Source: Gemmatimonadaceae bacterium (GTDB taxonomy: Bacteria > Gemmatimonadota > Gemmatimonadetes > Gemmatimonadales > Gemmatimonadaceae). Taken from it: a stretch of 36,596 bases of DNA. This document shows positions 13,140-21,556 of the stretch, piece by piece; position 1 is the stretch's first letter, and every line of letters starts with the position of its first letter. The DNA is taken from NCBI GenBank assembly GCA_011525845.1, contig WYBP01000010.1, positions 1 to 36,596 on the forward strand. Direction: 5' to 3'. Both the position numbers and the translations under genes were made by a program. A model generated the notes under the pieces. That model searched no databases. It saw only the letters and a program-made list of their open reading frames with translations, and had not been told where the DNA came from.

Positions 13140-14099
13140 TTGCCTCGCCAGCGGCGGCGTCGCCTGACCGTGCTCGACGGAGGACTCGCGACCGAACTCG
13201 CCGCGCGCGGCTTCGACCTCTCGGACGCCCTCTGGTCGGCGCGCCTCCTCGCGGACGCGCCCGAGGCGATCGAGGCGGTGCACCTCGACTACTTCCTCGC
13301 GGGCGCCGATGTCGCCATCACCGCGAGCTACCAGGCGAGCTACGACGGGTTCGCCACGCGCGGGCTCGACCGTGCCGGCACCGATCGACTGCTGCAACGC
13401 TCGGTGATGCTCGCGCGCTCGGCGCGCGACCGGTACCGCGCGCTGCACCCGGAGGCGACGCGCCCCCTGGCCGTCGCCGCGTCCGTGGGACCGTACGGGG
13501 CCACGCTGCACGACGGCTCGGAGTACCGCGGCGACTATGGCCTGGACGAGGACGCCCTCGCGGACTTCCACCGGCCGCGCGTCGCCGCGCTCAGCGGTGC
13601 CGGTCCGGACCTGCTCGCCTGCGAGACCCTCCCCTCGCTCCTCGAGGCGCGCGCACTCCTCCGCGTGCTGCACGAGCACCCGGAGGCACGGGGCTGGGTG
13701 ACCTTCACCTGCCGTGACGGGTCGCGGACCTCCGCCGGCGACGACATCACCGAGTGTGCGCGGCTCCTCGACGCGGAACCGCAGGTGGTGGCGATGGGCG
13801 TCAACTGCGTGGACCCGGCGCTCGTCACCTCCCTCGTGCGCGCGATGGCGGCGGACACCGACAAGCCGATCATCGCCTACCCGAACTCCGGCGAGGTGTG
13901 GAACGCCGCGGGGCGCTGCTGGGAGGGGACCGCCACGCGCTTCACCGCACACCTCGAGGAGTGGATCGACGCGGGGGCGTCGTGGCTCGGCGGGTGCTGC
14001 CGGACCACGCCGGCGGACATCCGCGTGGTGCGCGCGGTGGTCGATGGCGTCCCCGTGCCAGGCGCCATACATTCGCCCGGCGGCGATCAGCCTCCCTGA
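13140..14099 (+). CDS. mmuM: Homocysteine S-methyltransferase
   Basis: Cytoplasmic zinc enzyme that transfers a methyl group from S-methylmethionine or S-adenosylmethionine to homocysteine, making methionine. The sequence carries the Zn ligands C223 (GVNCVDP) and C286-C287 (GGCCRTTP), and the N-terminal barrel strand VLDGGLATELAARGFDLSDA. The length (319 residues) matches MmuM. No ATG exists near the N-terminus; TTG 13140 and GTG 13170 are candidates, and GTG would give a start MLDGGLATEL closer to most homologues. No SAM riboswitch is seen upstream and no partner permease lies next to it, so its substrate supply is unclear. Confidence 0.9.
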   Translation: MPRQRRRRLTVLDGGLATELAARGFDLSDALWSARLLADAPEAIEAVHLDYFLAGADVAITASYQASYDGFATRGLDRAGTDRLLQRSVMLARSARDRYRALHPEATRPLAVAASVGPYGATLHDGSEYRGDYGLDEDALADFHRPRVAALSGAGPDLLACETLPSLLEARALLRVLHEHPEARGWVTFTCRDGSRTSAGDDITECARLLDAEPQVVAMGVNCVDPALVTSLVRAMAADTDKPIIAYPNSGEVWNAAGRCWEGTATRFTAHLEEWIDAGASWLGGCCRTTPADIRVVRAVVDGVPVPGAIHSPGGDQPP

Positions 14100-14135
14100 T
14101 CCCGGAGCTGTCACCCCTCCCCTCGCAGGCGGTAC

Positions 14136-14627
14136 ATGCAGCGCCTCCTGATCCCCCGGCTGCTCCTCGCCGCCGCACTGCTCGCCCCGCTCACGGGTAC
14201 GCTGCACGCGCAGTCGCCGACCGCCGGCCGCACACCCGCCGCAACGATGGCGGCCTGGATGGCCGCCTACAACGCCCCCGACAGCACGGCGCTCGTCGCG
14301 CTCTATGACCCGAACGCGGTGCTCCTCCCCGCCGGTGACACGCTCATGCGCGGCCTCGCCGCCGTGCGCAGCCGGCTCGCGAACGGACTCGGCCCCGCCG
14401 AGATGATCCTCACCGTCGCCGACTCGGCGACCCGCGGCGACCTGCACGTGAGCAGCGGACCCTTCCGCGTTCGCGCCCGCGGTGACACCGGCGCCGGGCG
14501 CGCGGGGACCTGGGTGTTCGTGATGCGCCAGCAACCCGATGGCCGATGGCTCATCACCCTCAACCAGTGGGGGACCGTGCGCGCCGCGGCGCCCGCCCCC
14601 GCACGCGCTCCTGCCGGGGGGCGCTAG
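14136..14627 (+). CDS. Secreted SnoaL/DUF4440-like protein
   Basis: A signal peptide ends at TLHAQ (about residue 26). The 163-residue protein then shows the NTF2-like order ATMAAWMAAYNAPDSTALVA, LYDPNAVLLPAGDTLMRGLA, a variable strand region and GTWVFVMRQQPDGRWLITLN. The ALYDPNAVLLPAG segment is typical of the DUF4440 branch. The active-site residues are not defined for this group. The stop codon overlaps the GTG start of the next gene by one base, suggesting co-transcription. Confidence 0.85.
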   Translation: MQRLLIPRLLLAAALLAPLTGTLHAQSPTAGRTPAATMAAWMAAYNAPDSTALVALYDPNAVLLPAGDTLMRGLAAVRSRLANGLGPAEMILTVADSATRGDLHVSSGPFRVRARGDTGAGRAGTWVFVMRQQPDGRWLITLNQWGTVRAAAPAPARAPAGGR

Positions 14628-15550
14628 TGCCGCCGCGCGCACGGGTCTCCATGCTCGGGCCGGCATCGCTGGCACTCGCGCTCTCGGTCGTCGTCCCCAC
14701 GGCGGCGCTCGCCCAACCCGACACGGACATCTGGCTCGGCCAGCTCGACCTGCGCGGCGGGCGCGTGGCGATCAGCGGGCTCGTGAACATCACGCAGCGG
14801 CCCGGCTACGACAACCAACCGGCCTTCTTCCCGGACCAGCGGACGCTGGCATACACCACGCAGGGGGAAGGGGGGATGCATGCCGCGCTCTACGACCTCG
14901 CCACCGGCAAGGCGCGGCCACTGCCGAACGCGATGGGGTTCAGCCCCACGCCCACCGACGACGGCACGCAGTTGATGACCACGTTCGCCGGGCGGGTGGT
15001 GCTGCGCGACCTGGACGGGACGTTGCTGCGCACGCTCACCGACTCGGTCCGCGTGGGCTACTACTCGCGCGTGGACGCCCGCACCTTCGTGCTCTTCATC
15101 AACGACCCCGACCGGCGCATCGTGATCCACGACGTGGACACCAAGTCGATGGAGACGATGGCGGTCGGCGCCATCACGCCGCTTTATCAGGTGCCCGGCG
15201 AGAACGCCTACACCTTCGTCGCGGAGGCGCCCTTCTCGTCCGATTCCGCCGTCGCCGCCCGGATCGATCCCGCGACGGTGCGCCTCGAGCTGCGGAAGCT
15301 CGACCTCGTCGGCCGTCGGGTGCACACGCTCGCCGTGATCCCCTTCGCGACGCCGGGACAGCATGCCTGGACGCCGCGGAACACGCTGCTGATCGGATCG
15401 GGGAACCGGATCCTCGAGTGGAGTCCGGCTGCGCCCGAGCGCTGGACGCCCGTGGCGACCTTCGACGATCCCGGCCTGCAACAGGTCTCGCGCATCGTGA
15501 TCAGTCCTCGCGGTGACCGCATCGCGCTCGTGTCGGTCGTGCGACCCTGA
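14627..15550 (+). CDS. Secreted WD40/PD40-like beta-propeller protein
   Basis: With GTG 14627, six nt after GGGGGG and overlapping the previous stop codon by one base, the product is 307 residues with a signal peptide ending in AALAQ. ATG 14651 is an in-frame alternative. The rest repeats propeller-blade patterns: NQPAFFPDQRTLAYTTQGEG, FSPTPTDDGTQLMTTF, HAWTPRNTLLIGSG and ISPRGDRIALVSV, as in TolB-type PD40 blades. Likely periplasmic; binding partner unknown. Confidence 0.82.
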   Translation: MPPRARVSMLGPASLALALSVVVPTAALAQPDTDIWLGQLDLRGGRVAISGLVNITQRPGYDNQPAFFPDQRTLAYTTQGEGGMHAALYDLATGKARPLPNAMGFSPTPTDDGTQLMTTFAGRVVLRDLDGTLLRTLTDSVRVGYYSRVDARTFVLFINDPDRRIVIHDVDTKSMETMAVGAITPLYQVPGENAYTFVAEAPFSSDSAVAARIDPATVRLELRKLDLVGRRVHTLAVIPFATPGQHAWTPRNTLLIGSGNRILEWSPAAPERWTPVATFDDPGLQQVSRIVISPRGDRIALVSVVRP

Positions 15551-15594
15551 CCCGGCCCGGCCGGAAGCGACCTCCACCCATTTCCCCGCCTCCC

Positions 15595-16086
15595 ATGTTG
15601 AGATCACTCCTCGCCGGTGCGGCGCTCTGCGCCGTGGCCCTCGCGTCCGCTCACGCGCAGGCGCCGATGCCGTCGCGCTTCGCCCAGTCGCCGGTGCACC
15701 GCGCGATCGGGGCGACGGAACTCACGACTGAACTCGCGTGGGTGCTCGAGGCGCCCCAGTCCCGTCCGCCGACCGCCCCCGTGGCGGGGCAGCTGGTCGC
15801 GGGTTTCGCGGGCCTCACCGCCGGAGGCGCGCTGGGGATGCTGGCGACCGCCGGTTCGCTTCGGGCGGAGGATGCTGACGAGCGGGTCCTGCTCGGGGTG
15901 CTCGGCGGCGCGATCGTCGGGACGGTGGCGGGCGTACATTGGTATGGCCGCCGCCACGGACTCCGCTCCGGCATCGTGGCCACGACATTGGGCGCCACGG
16001 CGGGCATGCTGCTCGTCTACGCCGCACCGGTCACGATGCCGATCGGCGCGACGGTCGCCTACAATATCGCGCGCCGAGCCCGCTAG
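15595..16086 (+). CDS. Secreted or membrane protein with Gly-rich hydrophobic core, hypothetical
   Basis: The 163-residue protein has a signal peptide (cleavage around AHAQ, residue 22). After a polar stretch come three Gly/Ala-rich hydrophobic segments (AGQLVAGFAGLTAGGALGML, VLLGVLGGAIVGTVAGV and GIVATTLGATAGMLLVYAA), the pattern of small glycine-zipper envelope proteins. No catalytic motif is seen. No clear ribosome-binding site precedes ATG 15595, as is also true of several other secreted-protein genes here. Confidence 0.65.
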   Translation: MLRSLLAGAALCAVALASAHAQAPMPSRFAQSPVHRAIGATELTTELAWVLEAPQSRPPTAPVAGQLVAGFAGLTAGGALGMLATAGSLRAEDADERVLLGVLGGAIVGTVAGVHWYGRRHGLRSGIVATTLGATAGMLLVYAAPVTMPIGATVAYNIARRAR

Positions 16087-16143
16087 GTCGCACCTTCCAC
16101 ACGGCGCGACGACTCCTCCGTCCCCTCATCGTCAGGCCTCGCC

Positions 16144-17109
16144 ATGACCCATCACACACTGCGTCTCGCGGCCCTCGCCTGTGGCCTCGTCACCGGACTC
16201 ATCCCGTCCGCCGCGCCGCTCGGCGCCCAAGGGGCGGTGGAGCTTCCCGCCCACGAGCTGATCTTCTCCCGCCAGGCCTCGCCCGACCGCACCAACTACG
16301 ACGTCTGGCGGATCTGCGGGGACGGCTCGCAGCTCGCGTCGCTCCTCGTGATGCCGGGTGACCAGTACCAGCTGGCCGTGGCGCCCGACGGTCGCTGGTT
16401 CGTGTATGCGAGTGCGGTGGACGGCCAGATGGACATCTTCCGCAAGTCGTTCGGGCGCGGCGAGCCGCAGAACCTCACCAACCATCCTGCGTCCGACGGA
16501 TCGCCCTTCTTCTCCCCGGACGGGACGCGGATGGGGTTCTTCTCGAACCGCGACGGCGGCAAGGCCGAGTTGTACGTGCTCACGCTCTCGGACAGCAGCC
16601 TCCGCCGGCTCACGACGGACACGCTGCACGACGGCGAGGGGAGCTGGTCGCCGGACGGCCGGCACATCCGCTTCACGCGCTTCTTCCCGGGCGCGCCCGA
16701 CAACAGCCGCCCCGCCGCCGGCGAGATCATGGAGCTCGAGGTGGCGACGGGTGCGCTCCGCCAGCTCACCGCGCTCGGCAACGGCTACAACGGCGGCCTC
16801 TCCCACTCGCCCGACGGGCGCCGCCTCGCCTTCCACCGGAGCAGTGCGACGGGGGCGGAGATCTGGACGATGAACGCCGACGGTTCCGAGGCGCGTGCGA
16901 TCACGCGAACGAAGGTCGATGAGTACGGTCCGGAGTGGTCCCCCGATGGGAACTGGCTCGCGGTGACGGCCGGCACCGGCGACCTCGGCGGCGGGCGCTT
17001 CGACCTCTGGCTCCTGCGTCCCGATGGCAGCGAACGCCGGCTCCTGGCGGCCACGGAGAATGGCGAATCGTGGCATCGCTGGCGCACGGGGGAGTTCACG
17101 TGCCGCTAG
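16144..17109 (+). CDS. Secreted TolB-like PD40 beta-propeller protein
   Basis: The 321-residue protein has a signal peptide (cleavage near PLGAQ, residue 29) and at least five PD40 blades: LAVAPDGRWFVYASAVDGQM, DGSPFFSPDGTRMGFFSNRD, GEGSWSPDGRHIRFTRFFPG, GGLSHSPDGRRLAFHRSSAT and YGPEWSPDGNWLAVTAGTGD. The S-P-D-G-x-x-(I/L) signature recurs throughout. There is no N-terminal TolB domain, so it is not TolB itself. It probably binds carbohydrate or protein in the periplasm. Like the upstream propeller it is preceded by a small secreted-protein gene. Confidence 0.9.
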   Translation: MTHHTLRLAALACGLVTGLIPSAAPLGAQGAVELPAHELIFSRQASPDRTNYDVWRICGDGSQLASLLVMPGDQYQLAVAPDGRWFVYASAVDGQMDIFRKSFGRGEPQNLTNHPASDGSPFFSPDGTRMGFFSNRDGGKAELYVLTLSDSSLRRLTTDTLHDGEGSWSPDGRHIRFTRFFPGAPDNSRPAAGEIMELEVATGALRQLTALGNGYNGGLSHSPDGRRLAFHRSSATGAEIWTMNADGSEARAITRTKVDEYGPEWSPDGNWLAVTAGTGDLGGGRFDLWLLRPDGSERRLLAATENGESWHRWRTGEFTCR

Positions 17110-17138
17110 CGCGCGGCGCCTGACGCCACGCGGGGCGC

Positions 17139-17942
17139 ATGCTCGTGGCCTATGTCCTGCTGACGTTCGTCGTCTCGTGGGCCACCTGGTTCGCGGCGGC
17201 GGGACTTGCCGGAGGCCACGGGGGAGGCCTGCTCGGACGGGGCGGTCCGCTCTTCCTGCTGGGCGTGTTCGCGCCCGCATTGGTCGCCGTGGCGCTCACG
17301 TACGGGGGAAGCGGACGGGAGGGCGTGGTGCGACTGCTCGCGCCGATCGGCCGCTGGCGCGTGGATGTCCGATGGTACCTCATCGCGCTCTTCTATTTCA
17401 TCGCGATCAAGCTGAGCGCCGCGTTGCTGCACCGCCTCGCCAAGGGCGAATGGCCGGAGTTCGGCGAGACATCGGTGCTGCTGATGATCGGGGCGATCTT
17501 CGTCTCGACGTGGGCCCAGGCCGGCGAGGAAGTCGGCTGGCGCGGATACCTGCTCCCGCACCTCGCGACGCGCGTCGGGCTGGGCGCCGCGAGCATCGGA
17601 CTCGGAGTCGTCTGGGCGCTCTGGCACCTGCCCTTGTTCTACCTCGAGGGGAGCGGCAGTACTGGCCAGTCCTTCCCGCTCTATGCCTCCCACGTGACCG
17701 CCCTCTCCGTCGCGATGGCCTGGCTTTACTGGCGCACCGGGCGGAGCCTGCTGCTCGTGATGGTGATGCATGCCGCCGTGAACAACACGACCGGCGTCGT
17801 CGCGTCGGCGGTGCCCGGGGCGTCCGACGTGTGGACGTTGAGCGGCTCACTCGTCGGCTGGGGCACGGCCGGCCTCTCGTGGCTCGTCGGGATCCTCATG
17901 CTCCTTGACATGCGCGGCGCCACGCTGGAGCCGACCCCATGA
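17139..17942 (+). CDS. CPBP-family intramembrane metalloprotease (CAAX/Rce1-like)
   Basis: The 267-residue polytopic membrane protein has the CPBP catalytic signatures: E130-E131-xxx-R135 in GEEVGWRGYLLP, H163 in LWHLPLFY, and H211-xxx-N215 in HAAVNN. Family members are glutamate-dependent intramembrane proteases used for bacteriocin maturation or immunity, sigma-factor signalling or anti-sigma cleavage; the target is unknown here. ATG 17139 follows GCGGGGCGC. The last codon overlaps the ATG of the next gene (ATGA), so it is translationally coupled to a beta-lactamase-like hydrolase. Confidence 0.92.
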   Translation: MLVAYVLLTFVVSWATWFAAAGLAGGHGGGLLGRGGPLFLLGVFAPALVAVALTYGGSGREGVVRLLAPIGRWRVDVRWYLIALFYFIAIKLSAALLHRLAKGEWPEFGETSVLLMIGAIFVSTWAQAGEEVGWRGYLLPHLATRVGLGAASIGLGVVWALWHLPLFYLEGSGSTGQSFPLYASHVTALSVAMAWLYWRTGRSLLLVMVMHAAVNNTTGVVASAVPGASDVWTLSGSLVGWGTAGLSWLVGILMLLDMRGATLEPTP

Positions 17943-19420
17943 CCGGCGAACCGGGGCGCGCACCGGCAGCCGGTCGCTGGTGGCGCCTCACACAGACGGA
18001 TCGTAGCATCTCGGGCACGCGCGCACGGGTGCTCGGTCCCCTGGTCCTCGTCATTGCGTGTGGTTGCGACGGGGGCGCGCCTGCGGCGGCCGCCCACTGG
18101 ACGCCCGAGGATTCCGCGCGCGTGGATGCGATCCTCGGATCGCGTGCCGCTGCGCACGAGTTCATGGGAGCCGTGGCGTTCGTCAGGGACGGCAGGACGG
18201 TTCACGCGCAGGGTGTGGGCATGGCGGATGTCGCCGCCGGTCGTGCCTTCACTCCGGAGACGCCCGCGGACGGTGGTTCCCTCGCCAAGACCCTCACCGC
18301 CGCCGCCGTGTGGAGCCTGGTGCACGAGGGGAGGATCGCGATCGACACGCCGGCGACGGCGTATCTCCGCGACTATCCGCATGCGGGGACCACGGTGCGC
18401 CAGTTGATCGCGCACACGAACGGGCTCACGCCCTACTACGAGCAGTTCGACCCGTACTTCGGGGCGCGCGAGGTGCGGACGACCGCCGGGCTGCTCGGCG
18501 TGGTGCGCCGCGAGATGCCGCGGCCGCGATTCACACCCGGCACTCGCTTCGAGTACTCCAACCTCGGCTTCGACGCCGCCGCGCTCGTCGTCGAGCGCGT
18601 GACCGGGCAGTCGATCGCCGAGGTCTACCGGGAGAGGTTCTTCGCTCCGCTGGGTATGGATTCGGCGTTCGCCCGGCCTGCGCGATTCGCGGACTTCCCC
18701 GGCCCGCGCACGCTCGGCCATCGCTGGGCCGACACGGCCTGGGTGGTCGTGGATGTGTTCGACAACGAGGGGTTCATCGGCGGGTCGAACGTCTACTTCT
18801 CCGTCCTCGACCTCGCGCGCTGGGGGGGTGCGAACGCATCGGGCACTGCGCTGCCGCCTGCCGTCGTGCAACTCGGGCAGGCACGGCCCGTCATCGACGG
18901 GCGGTCCTCCCCGATCACCGGGCTCAGCTGGTATTGCGACGGTTCCGGTGCGCGCTGCTACTACACGGGAGCGATCAATGCCTTCAACGGCCTGGTCTAC
19001 TGGGACCGGGCGCGAAGCGCGGCGGTCGCGATGATCAGCAACAGCCACCTCGCGCCCTGGACGCTGGCCACGCTCCAGCGTGACCTCGTGGCGGCACTCG
19101 AGGGGCGTGATCCGGATCGTGCGGCGCGCCCGGCGTTCGTGACGGTGGACGCGAAGCGGCGCGGTGCGGTCGCCGGACGCTACGCGATGCCGGGTGGCGA
19201 CACGATCCTCGTCACCGACTCCCCGGGTGGCCTGCGCCTGCGCGCGGGGGATGGCCTCGAGTTCGAGGTGTTCCATGTGGCCCCCGATGAGTTCTATGTC
19301 CCGGGGCCCGACTACTTCCTTGGATTCACCGGCGATGTCGGCGCGCGCCGGATGCATGTGCGCTCGGTGTTCGCCGACTTCGTGGCTCCACGCGTCCCGG
19401 ACCTTCACCCATCACGATGA
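17939..19420 (+). CDS. Class C beta-lactamase-like serine hydrolase
   Basis: A 493-residue penicillin-binding-fold hydrolase. The nucleophile motif is S114-L-A-K117 (DGGSLAKTLTA) and the second motif is Y206-S-N208 (YSNLGFDAAALV). No clear K-T-G triad is visible, as in many esterase-like relatives. An N-terminal cytosol-like stretch precedes a hydrophobic segment (VLGPLVLVIACGC), which looks like a lipobox, so a start further downstream is possible and the protein is likely envelope-anchored. Residues 395-493 form a separate C-terminal beta domain. Activity against beta-lactams is not implied. ATG 17939 is coupled to the preceding gene. Confidence 0.88.
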   Translation: MTGEPGRAPAAGRWWRLTQTDRSISGTRARVLGPLVLVIACGCDGGAPAAAAHWTPEDSARVDAILGSRAAAHEFMGAVAFVRDGRTVHAQGVGMADVAAGRAFTPETPADGGSLAKTLTAAAVWSLVHEGRIAIDTPATAYLRDYPHAGTTVRQLIAHTNGLTPYYEQFDPYFGAREVRTTAGLLGVVRREMPRPRFTPGTRFEYSNLGFDAAALVVERVTGQSIAEVYRERFFAPLGMDSAFARPARFADFPGPRTLGHRWADTAWVVVDVFDNEGFIGGSNVYFSVLDLARWGGANASGTALPPAVVQLGQARPVIDGRSSPITGLSWYCDGSGARCYYTGAINAFNGLVYWDRARSAAVAMISNSHLAPWTLATLQRDLVAALEGRDPDRAARPAFVTVDAKRRGAVAGRYAMPGGDTILVTDSPGGLRLRAGDGLEFEVFHVAPDEFYVPGPDYFLGFTGDVGARRMHVRSVFADFVAPRVPDLHPSR

Positions 19421-19460
19421 GATCCCTCCTCGGAGGTGGCGCCGCAGGAAGGTGGCCCAG

Positions 19461-20138
19461 ATGTCACGACTGATCGTCCACAGCTTCACCATCTCGCTCG
19501 ATGGCTACGGTGCCGGGCCCGGCCAGTCGCTGGAGGCTCCCCTCGGTGCGGGGGGCGAGCAGCTGCACGAGTGGCTGGTCGGCACGCGCTTCTTCATGCG
19601 GATGACCGGTCGCGAGGGCGGGACCACGGAACGCGACGACATGACTGCCGAGCGCAGCATGGCGGGCGTCGGCGCCTTCATCCTCGGCCGCAACATGTTC
19701 GGCCCGGTCCGTGGGCCGTGGCCAGATGAATCGTGGCGCGGGTGGTGGGGGGATGATCCTCCGTATCACGCGCCGACGTTCGTGCTCACCCATCACGCTC
19801 GGCCACCGCTCGAGATGGATGGAGGCACCGTCTTTCACTTCGTCACCGATGGGATCCGGGCGGCCCTGGAGCGGGCGCGCGCCGCCGCAAGCGGCAGGGA
19901 CGTCCGCCTGCTCGGAGGCGCCGCCACCATCCGGCAGTACCTCATGGCCGGACTGGTCGACGAGTTGCATCTGGCCGTCTCGCCCTGTCTGCTGGGTGCC
20001 GGCGAGTCCCTCTTCGCGGGGCTCGACCTCGCCAGTCTCGGGTACCGGCGGGTGAGCTGCACAGCCGGCGAGCGGGCGGTGTTCTATTCCATCGCGCGGG
20101 ATCAGTCGGGCGTCCCGCGACCCGGAGGCCATCCGTGA
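19461..20138 (+). CDS. RibD C-terminal / dihydrofolate reductase-like protein
   Basis: ATG 19461 follows AGGAAGGTGG. The 225-residue cytoplasmic protein has the RibD-C fold: SRLIVHSFTISLDGYGAGPG (strand 1 and first loop), GVGAFILGRNMFGP, PTFVLTHHARPPLE, DVRLLGGAATIRQYLMAGLV (NADPH-binding G-G motif) and DELHLAVSPCLLGAGESLFA. These are the YyaP/YwjB-type dihydrofolate-reductase-like proteins whose substrate is unknown. The stop codon overlaps the GTG of the next gene. Confidence 0.92.
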   Translation: MSRLIVHSFTISLDGYGAGPGQSLEAPLGAGGEQLHEWLVGTRFFMRMTGREGGTTERDDMTAERSMAGVGAFILGRNMFGPVRGPWPDESWRGWWGDDPPYHAPTFVLTHHARPPLEMDGGTVFHFVTDGIRAALERARAAASGRDVRLLGGAATIRQYLMAGLVDELHLAVSPCLLGAGESLFAGLDLASLGYRRVSCTAGERAVFYSIARDQSGVPRPGGHP

Positions 20139-20377
20139 GTCGGATGCTGCGTCTGGTGCTCGTCGCCGGGCTCGCGCTCGGGCCTGCGGTCCTCGCGGGA
20201 CAGGAAGCACGGCCCGTGATCCGCGTGGACAGCGTGAGGTCCGAGTCCAGGGTCGTGCTGATCCAGGCGGAGGAAATCGAAGGCTTCCGGGTGCTCCGGT
20301 ACGGCCTCGCCGCGGTCCTCGTCGTCGTCGCCCTGGGGTGGATCGGACGTTTGCGGGCGGCGCGAGAGGACGACTGA
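20135..20377 (+). CDS. Small envelope protein with N-terminal signal and C-terminal membrane helix
   Basis: GTG 20135 overlaps the upstream stop codon (GTGA). The 80-residue product has an N-terminal hydrophobic segment (residues 5-21, cleaved or anchored), a polar centre (VIRVDSVRSESRVVLIQAEE) and a membrane helix (GLAAVLVVVALGWIGRL). No family recognised. It may be a protein of two spans or of one span with a signal peptide. Confidence 0.55.
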   Translation: MSRMLRLVLVAGLALGPAVLAGQEARPVIRVDSVRSESRVVLIQAEEIEGFRVLRYGLAAVLVVVALGWIGRLRAAREDD

Positions 20378-20721
20378 GCGTCGACGGCATCGGGTCCGTT
20401 CCGCCGCTGGGCCGCGGGTGCACCTTGATCGGTTGCGTCAATGGCCTGGGCGTGTTCGTGCAGGGCGCGCCTCTGGGACCCTGGCGGGTCGAGGTGTCCA
20501 CGGACACGAGCGCCACGCGGACCTTCGACTGTGCCCCAGGCATCAGCTGCCTCGGTGCCTTCCATCCGGATCTCCTGCCCGGACGCGTGACGATCATCAT
20601 CAGTGCGAACGGGCGGTCACAGCGATACGACACGACGCTGGTGACTCAGGTGTCCTATCCGAACGGTCCACAGTGCGGTCCTACATGCCGGAGCCAGACC
20701 ATCACGCTGCCGTTGCCATGA
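20338..20721 (+). CDS. Lipoprotein-like protein, start uncertain (possibly lost signal peptide)
   Basis: The frame is open from GTG 20338, which lies inside the previous gene. From about residue 28 the product reads like the mature part of small Gemmatimonadota envelope proteins: CTLIGCVNGLGVFVQGAPLG, WRVEVSTDTS, DCAPGISCLGAF, RVTIIISANG, and a paired-Cys end CGPTCRSQTITL. No signal peptide can be built from any in-frame start, although CTLIGC looks like a lipidation region. It may be a truncated or frameshifted gene. Its 3' end overlaps the convergent gene on the - strand by 20 bp. Confidence 0.45.
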   Translation: MDRTFAGGARGRLSVDGIGSVPPLGRGCTLIGCVNGLGVFVQGAPLGPWRVEVSTDTSATRTFDCAPGISCLGAFHPDLLPGRVTIIISANGRSQRYDTTLVTQVSYPNGPQCGPTCRSQTITLPLP

Positions 20722-21556
20722 TCGATCGCGCTTCCGCCACGGACGCCGGACGGCGCCCGACCGCGGGAAGCGCAGCGGCGAGCTGCCGCACCAGTGCCGC
20801 GTTGTCGCGCGCCACCGTGCCATCGGCCAGCAGGCGGTTGTTCTCGAATCCGATCCTGGCGTGGCCGCCCTGTCGCGCCGCCTCGGTCACCAGCGAGAGT
20901 TCGCCGCCGCCGAACGCGCAGGCCGCCCACGGGAAGGCGGCGAGCGATACGCGGGAGAGGTAGGCCGCGAGTTCGCTGGCGCCCGCCGTGCCGGTCGCTC
21001 CGGTCGCACCGGGCGCGGCCGACGAGCCATGCCGGCCGAGCACCAGGAGCACGAACGGATGCCCGGTCCCGAAGAATCCCCGCTGGCGCAGCCGCTCGAA
21101 TCGGGCCAGATCGTCCGGCGAGTAGACGATGTACTGCGCCATCGTACCGGCAGATGCCAGCGCACGGAAGAAGGCGCCCGCCTCCGGCTCGGCGTCAGCG
21201 TCGGGGCAGAGCTCCCGCAATGCGAGGGAGACCGCCTCGGGCTCGAGCGTCTCCACCATCGCGCGCTGTTCCGCGGCCGTGTATCGGCCGCATGACTCCG
21301 AGGTCACCTGCAGGATCAACCGGTCGGCCGTCGCCTCGCGGATCGCGGCGAGCGCCTCGCGGTAGCGGCCGACGTCGAGCGTGTGCCCGCCCGCGGCGTC
21401 GCGCACATGGAGGTGCAGCAGTGTCGCACCCTCGCGCGCCACGTCCGCGGCGCACGCCGCGAGCTCGGCGGGCGTGAGCGGCAGCTGCGGATGGTCGTGG
21501 CGCGAGAGGCGCGCGCCGTTCGGCGCGACACCGATGATCAGTGGTGCGTCAGCCAC
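20702..21556 (-). CDS. BKACE-family beta-keto acid cleavage enzyme (DUF849)
   Basis: The 284-residue protein matches BKACE/3-keto-5-aminohexanoate cleavage enzymes: APNGARLSRHDHPQLPLTPA, LLHLHVRDAAGGHTLD (metal ligands H48 and H50), ILQVTSESCGRY, and GFENNRL carrying a further Glu ligand. These Zn enzymes convert a 3-oxo acid and acetyl-CoA to acetoacetate and a new acyl-CoA. Substrates vary, so lysine fermentation is not implied. GTG 21556 overlaps the aminotransferase stop codon by eight nt, so it is third in an operon with the two genes upstream on the - strand. Confidence 0.92.
   Translation of the reverse strand: MADAPLIIGVAPNGARLSRHDHPQLPLTPAELAACAADVAREGATLLHLHVRDAAGGHTLDVGRYREALAAIREATADRLILQVTSESCGRYTAAEQRAMVETLEPEAVSLALRELCPDADAEPEAGAFFRALASAGTMAQYIVYSPDDLARFERLRQRGFFGTGHPFVLLVLGRHGSSAAPGATGATGTAGASELAAYLSRVSLAAFPWAACAFGGGELSLVTEAARQGGHARIGFENNRLLADGTVARDNAALVRQLAAALPAVGRRPASVAEARSIMATAA

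Noticed and set aside
13089-14675. Minus-strand frame opposite mmuM
   Set aside because: It reads as low-complexity Gly/Arg/Ala. MmuM with its Zn cysteines is on the + strand.
17110-17138. GCGCCTGACGCCACGCGGGGCGC after the PD40 gene as another attC-like site
   Set aside because: The first box resembles GCCTGACG, but the gap is only 29 nt and no complementary R'-type box or GCCGCCGCAG centre exists. Chance similarity is likely.
17726-19408. Minus-strand frame of about 560 codons
   Set aside because: It mirrors the beta-lactamase-like gene. No motif was found in the minus frame.
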